Assembly: GCA_001899715.1 (NCBI GenBank)
Contig: MKWI01000002.1
Location: forward strand, 124,001 to 188,000
Direction: 5' to 3'
DNA: 64,000 nucleotides
Source: Sphingobium sp. 66-54
Lineage (GTDB): Bacteria; Pseudomonadota; Alphaproteobacteria; Sphingomonadales; Sphingomonadaceae
Shown: positions 60,056 to 64,000 of the stretch, one piece after another
Numbering within the stretch: the stretch's first letter is position 1
Layout: the number at the start of each line of letters is the position of its first letter
The notes under the pieces: model-generated
The model's input: the letters and a program-made list of their open reading frames with translations, nothing else
Told to the model about the DNA's origin: nothing
Databases searched by the model: none
Made by a program: the position numbers and the translations under genes

Positions 60056-63000
60056 TTACTCAGCCGGCTGGGCGGCGCCATGCTCGCCCTTGCCATCATA
60101 GGTCAGGATCTTGCGACGCAGCCACGGGCCGAGACGCTTCTCCATGCCGTCCGCCAGACTGAACGCCGCCGGCACGATCGCCAGCGTCAGCAGCGTCGAG
60201 AGCACGAGGCCGCCGATCACTGTGACACCCATCGGCGAGCGCCAGGCGCCATCGCCGGTGAGCGAGAGCGCGGTCGGCACCATGCCCGCCGTCATCGCCA
60301 CCGTGGTCATCACGATCGGCTGCGCACGCTTGTGCCCGGCCTGCATGATCGCCTCGAACTTGGGCACGCCGCGGTCCATCTCCTCCAGCGCGAAGTCGAT
60401 GAGCAGGATGGAGTTCTTGGCAACGATGCCGAGCAGCATCAGCAAGCCGATATAGACCGGCAGCGAGATGGGATCGCCCAGCAAGAGCAGGAACAGGAGG
60501 CCGCCCAACGGCGCCAGCGCCAGCGAGCACATGTTCACAAGCGGCGAGATGAAGCGCTTGTAGAGCAGCACCAGCACCGCGAACACCAGCAGCACGCCGG
60601 ACGCCACCGCGATGATGAAGTTGACGATCAGCTCCTGCTGCCAGCGATCGTTGCCGACCGCCTCGTTGGTGACGCCGGCGGGCAGGTCCTGCATCGTCGG
60701 CAATTGCTTGATCGCGTTCATCACCGGGCCCTTGACGGCGCCCTTGGCGAGGTCCGCGCCAACGAAGATGCGCCGCTGCTGGGCATAGCGCTGGATGGTC
60801 GTCGGCCCGGCGCCGAAGGTGATCTCGGCCACCCGGCTCAACGGCACCGAGCCGCCCGCCGCGGTCTGCACCGGCAGGTTCTCGATGGTGGAGATATCGC
60901 GGCGCGAGGATTCGGGCAGCATCACACGGATCGGCACCTGCCGGTCGGAGAGCGAGAATTTGGCGCTGTTCTGGTTGATGTCGCCCAGCGTCGCGATGCG
61001 GATGGTCTGGCTGAGCGCGGACGTGGTCACGCCGAGCTGCGCGGCCAGGTCGAGCCGGGGCCGGATAATCAGCTCGGGCCGCTGCATGTCCGCGTTGACG
61101 CGCGGCGCCACCACGTCGGGCAGCGCCTTCATTTCCTCGGCCAGCTTGGCCGCCGTCGCCTCCAGCACCTTGGGGTCCGAGCCGGAAAGCATGACGGAGA
61201 TATCGCGCCCGGTGCCCGCGCCGCCCTGCTGCGAGGTGAAGCTCACCCGCGCATCCGGGAAGGCGGCGAGCTGCGGCGCCAGCGCACGCTCGAACTCGAT
61301 GCTGGAGCGCTTGCGGTCCGCCTTGAGCGTGATGAAGATGCGGGCATTGCCTTCCTGCACATTCTCCATCGCCATCTCGACCTCCGGCTGGCGCGCGATG
61401 AGCGCGGCGACGCGATCGGCCACGGCCTCGGTCTGCCGGATGGTGGTGCCGGGAACCATCTCGATGTTGATACGGCTGAAGTCGTTGTCCTGATTCGGCT
61501 GGAACTGCTGCGGCATCGACATGAGCAGCGCGACGGTTATGCCGAACGCCCCCAGGCCGATCAGCATCATCCACCGGCGATGGTTGAGCGACCAGCGCAG
61601 CAGACCCATATAGCGGTCCATCAGCCAGCCCTCGCCATGCTTTTCCTCGCCATGAGGTTCGAGGAAATAGGCGGCGACCATCGGCGTAATCATGCGCGCG
61701 ACGGCCAGGCTGATGAGCACGGAAATGACGACCGTGAAGCCGAAATTCTTGAAGAACTGGCCGGAAATGCCCGGCATCAGGCCGACCGGCACGAACACCG
61801 CCACGATGGAGAAGGTGGTCGCCACCACGGCAAGGCCGATCTCGTCGGCCGCGTCGATCGCTGCCTGATAGGCCGATTTGCCCATGCGCATATGGCGCAC
61901 GATATTCTCGATCTCCACGATCGCGTCGTCGACCAGCACGCCCGCCACCAGCCCGAGCGCCAGCAGCGAGAGAGAGTTCAGGTTGAACCCCATCAAATCC
62001 ATGAAGAAGAAGGTGGGGATCGCCGCCAACGGGATGGCGATGGCGCTGATCGCCGTCGCCCGCCAGTCGCGCAGGAAGATGAACACCACGATCACGGCGA
62101 GGACGGCACCCTCGATGATCGCGTGCATCGAGCTGTGATACTGATCCTTGGTGTAGTTCACGCTGGTGAAAAGCTGGCGGAACTTGACGCCCGGATTCTC
62201 CTGCTCCAGCTTCTGGAGCGCGGCCATGCTGTCGTCATACACGTTCACGTCCGAGGCGCCCTTGGCACGCTCGATCGAGAAGGTGACGACCTGCTTGCCG
62301 TCCACCTTGGAAAGCCGCTTCTGCTCGCCGTAGCCGTCCGAGACGGTGGCGATCTCGGAGAGCAGCACCGAGTGGCCGCCGCCCAGCGATATCTGCGTCT
62401 GGCCGAGGTCGTAGGCATCCCGCGCATTGCCCAGCACGCGCACCGACTGGCGCGACCCGGCGATCTCCGCCTGGCCGCCCGCCGCATTCATATTGACCTG
62501 CCGCAGCGTCTGGTTGACCTGCGACGCCGTCACGCCGAGCGACTGCATGCGCGCCGGGTCCAGAATGACGCGGATCTCGCGATCGACGCCGCCGCCGCGG
62601 CTCACCCGCGCCATGCCGGGAATGCCGAGCAACCGCTTGGCGACCGTATCGTCGACGAACCAGCTCAGTTGCTCGATCGTCATGTCGGTCGCCTGCACGG
62701 CGAAGAAGGCGATTTCCGTGCCGCCGACCTCGACCTTCTGGACGAACGGTTCCAGAATGCCTTCCGGCAGGTCGCTGCGAATCTGGTCGATCGCGTTCTT
62801 CACTTCCTGCACGGCGACGTTGGGGTCCTTGCCGATCTGGAACTGCACGAACGTGTCGCTGCCGCCCTCGCGCGCGGTGGACGAGATTTCGTCGACGCCG
62901 TTGATCGCCCGCACCGCCGCCTCGACGCGCTGGGTGATCTGCGTCTCGATCTCGGTCGGCGCGGCGCCGGGCTGGCTGATCGAGATTTGCGCGGCCGGGA

Positions 63001-63127
63001 AGTCGATGTCCGGATTATCGACCACCGCCATCTTGCTGAACGAGACGATGCCCGCCAGCAGCATCGCCAGAAAAATGACGATGGGCGGCACCGGATTGCG
63101 GATGCTCCAGGCGGATATGTTGCGCAT
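60056..63127 (-). CDS. RND efflux transporter, inner-membrane subunit (HAE1/AcrB-like)
   Basis: A 1023-residue proton-driven pump subunit with two repeats of six helices and two large periplasmic loops. It begins [19 protein letters not shown]; the proton relay Asp-Asp pair is in [14 protein letters not shown] (helix 4). Other signatures are [13 protein letters not shown] helix 6 and [19 protein letters not shown] in the second half. It is somewhat shorter than AcrB and nearer to the MexF/CzcA-adjacent multidrug group; substrates are unknown. It is 65 bases downstream of its membrane-fusion protein gene. An outer-membrane channel gene is not in view. Confidence 0.94.
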   Translation of the reverse strand: MRNISAWSIRNPVPPIVIFLAMLLAGIVSFSKMAVVDNPDIDFPAAQISISQPGAAPTEIETQITQRVEAAVRAINGVDEISSTAREGGSDTFVQFQIGKDPNVAVQEVKNAIDQIRSDLPEGILEPFVQKVEVGGTEIAFFAVQATDMTIEQLSWFVDDTVAKRLLGIPGMARVSRGGGVDREIRVILDPARMQSLGVTASQVNQTLRQVNMNAAGGQAEIAGSRQSVRVLGNARDAYDLGQTQISLGGGHSVLLSEIATVSDGYGEQKRLSKVDGKQVVTFSIERAKGASDVNVYDDSMAALQKLEQENPGVKFRQLFTSVNYTKDQYHSSMHAIIEGAVLAVIVVFIFLRDWRATAISAIAIPLAAIPTFFFMDLMGFNLNSLSLLALGLVAGVLVDDAIVEIENIVRHMRMGKSAYQAAIDAADEIGLAVVATTFSIVAVFVPVGLMPGISGQFFKNFGFTVVISVLISLAVARMITPMVAAYFLEPHGEEKHGEGWLMDRYMGLLRWSLNHRRWMMLIGLGAFGITVALLMSMPQQFQPNQDNDFSRINIEMVPGTTIRQTEAVADRVAALIARQPEVEMAMENVQEGNARIFITLKADRKRSSIEFERALAPQLAAFPDARVSFTSQQGGAGTGRDISVMLSGSDPKVLEATAAKLAEEMKALPDVVAPRVNADMQRPELIIRPRLDLAAQLGVTTSALSQTIRIATLGDINQNSAKFSLSDRQVPIRVMLPESSRRDISTIENLPVQTAAGGSVPLSRVAEITFGAGPTTIQRYAQQRRIFVGADLAKGAVKGPVMNAIKQLPTMQDLPAGVTNEAVGNDRWQQELIVNFIIAVASGVLLVFAVLVLLYKRFISPLVNMCSLALAPLGGLLFLLLLGDPISLPVYIGLLMLLGIVAKNSILLIDFALEEMDRGVPKFEAIMQAGHKRAQPIVMTTVAMTAGMVPTALSLTGDGAWRSPMGVTVIGGLVLSTLLTLAIVPAAFSLADGMEKRLGPWLRRKILTYDGKGEHGAAQPAE

Positions 63128-63192
63128 CGGCTCTGTCTGTCCTGCTCCGGCTCGGCGGGCGGGCCACCGGCGTTACCGGCGGCGCGCGGCGC

Positions 63193-64000
63193 CTAACTGC
63201 CGCTTTTCTCTAGCTTGGGCTTCACCGTCTCGCCGGGATTGAGGAACCCGCCGGCGTAAAGAACGACCTTCTCGCCGCCGGCCAGTCCATTGGTAATCGC
63301 CAGGCCGCTGTCCGTCACCGCGCCGGTCTGCACCGGCCGCCGCTCGACCTTGTCGTCCTTGCCGACCACATAGACGTAGCTGCCGCGCTGGTCGCTCTGC
63401 ACCGCCGATTCCGGCAGCACCGCCGCCTGCACGCGCTCCATGGCGATGCGCGCATTGGCGAAGCCGCCCGGCCGCAACGCCTCGTTATACGGCACCGCAA
63501 TGCGAACGATCCCCTGGCGGTTGACCTGATCGACCACCGGCGAAATCTGCCACACCTTACCCTCGAAGCTCCGGGTCATGCCCACCGGCGTCACCTGCGC
63601 CGTCGTGCCGACCGTGAGCGCGGCCAGCTCGTTTTCCGAGAGCTGGGCGCGCATCTCCATCTCGCCGCCTTTGGCGATGCGGAACAGCACGCCGCTGCCC
63701 GCGCCGACCACCTGACCCGGCTCCACCGCGCGGGTCAGCACCAGCCCGGCCTCGGGCGCGCGGATATCCAGCCGGCCGATCTGCGCGCGCTGCTGATTGA
63801 GTTGGGCGATGGCGACATTGACGCGCGCCACGGCGGCATCGCGCGAGGCGGTCTTCTGGTCGATATCGGCCTTGGAGACGAACCCGTCGGCGACCAGCGC
63901 CTTGGCCCGGTCGAGATTGTTCTGCGCAAGCTGCGCGTCCGCCTTGGCGACTTCCACGGACGCGGCGAGCTGCGCGAGCTGCTGGGTCTGCACCGAGCGC
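63193..64000 (-). CDS. RND efflux periplasmic adaptor (membrane fusion protein), N-terminus outside window
   Basis: The frame is open to the last base of the window, so the start is outside. The visible 268 residues cover the end of the alpha-hairpin (LAQNNLDRAKALVADGFVSKADI...QIGRLDIRAP), the lipoyl strand, the beta-barrel (MEMRAQLSENELAALTVGTTAQVTPV) and the membrane-proximal domain (VYVVGKDDKVERRPVQTGAVTDSGLAI...LNPGETVKP). It links the inner-membrane pump encoded just downstream to an outer-membrane channel. The C-terminus is complete at 63193. Confidence 0.93.
   Translation of the reverse strand, partial: RSVQTQQLAQLAASVEVAKADAQLAQNNLDRAKALVADGFVSKADIDQKTASRDAAVARVNVAIAQLNQQRAQIGRLDIRAPEAGLVLTRAVEPGQVVGAGSGVLFRIAKGGEMEMRAQLSENELAALTVGTTAQVTPVGMTRSFEGKVWQISPVVDQVNRQGIVRIAVPYNEALRPGGFANARIAMERVQAAVLPESAVQSDQRGSYVYVVGKDDKVERRPVQTGAVTDSGLAITNGLAGGEKVVLYAGGFLNPGETVKPKLEKSGS

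Noticed and set aside
59888..63196. 1102-codon plus-strand open frame antisense to the RND pump
   Set aside because: Shadow of the minus-strand pump gene; composition is His/Arg/Glu-rich without any fold, and the pump's motifs are unmistakable.

Overview
The window is a high-GC chromosomal segment from an alphaproteobacterium, most likely a sphingomonad (Sphingomonadaceae). The grounds are two large TonB-dependent receptors, a PEP-CTERM protein with the PEPATWAMM tail usual in that group, GapR (DUF2312), the cysteine-free L36, a DUF3035/BamF-like lipoprotein, and the grpE-hrcA // rph-rdgB-hemW neighbourhood. Coding is dense on both strands. No rRNA, tRNA, CRISPR, phage, plasmid or insertion-sequence genes were seen. 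Most of the window is ordinary core genome.

Layout. 1-1.5 kb: end of a multi-subunit Mrp/Mnh cation:proton antiporter operon (D partial, E, F, G). 1.6-8.2 kb: a secreted tannase/feruloyl-esterase-like enzyme, a siderophore-type receptor with a Fur-like palindrome upstream, a YbaN-like membrane protein and a secreted M3 peptidase. 8.4-10.7 kb: ahpC-ahpF. 11-18.5 kb: PQQ alcohol dehydrogenase (lipoprotein with fused cytochrome c), a 1097-residue TonB receptor and an acyl-CoA dehydrogenase. 19-25 kb: esterase, Zur, a truncated VOC gene, dxs, DUF72. 25-32.3 kb: leftward housekeeping genes purE-purK-folA-ribF, then ileS-lspA-bamF-like. 32.5-38.3 kb: diguanylate cyclase, GNAT, gpmA, PEP-CTERM protein, dienelactone-hydrolase-like protein, M14 peptidase and DUF4136 lipoprotein. 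38.6-44.3 kb: rpmJ, a two-gene Rieske oxygenase locus, pyk, DUF1244, and asd preceded by a possible Thr/Ile leader peptide. 44.5-48.5 kb: an ECF41 sigma factor/AhpD-like pair with a family-type promoter, gapR, a GST, a YbjQ-like protein and an SDR. 48.5-57.3 kb: hrcA-grpE and rph-rdgB-hemW, separated by a 3.4-kb accessory block. 57.5-64 kb: a NYN-LOTUS protein, DUF445 and an RND efflux operon cut by the window end.

Two things stand out. The first is the block between hrcA and rph (50.57-53.98 kb). It encodes a GT-C-like membrane protein, a small EamA/SMR-like transporter and a HAD-UbiA fusion carrying the motif of polyprenyl-phosphate phosphoribosyltransferases. Together they could make, flip and use a lipid-linked pentose for surface glycosylation. 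The DprE1/DprE2 epimerase pair is absent nearby, so the donor might stay a riboside. The second is a dispersed family of palindromic elements, seven of them about 75-bp paired units with 11-bp terminal inverted repeats (GTGCTCCTGCG/CGCAGGAGCAC). There are twelve loci, all lying 3' of at least one gene and several between convergent genes. Other dispersed repeats share the same gaps.

All functions are inferred by reading translated sequence and recalling families. No database search was run. Start codons were chosen from visible ribosome binding sites, overlaps and expected N-termini.
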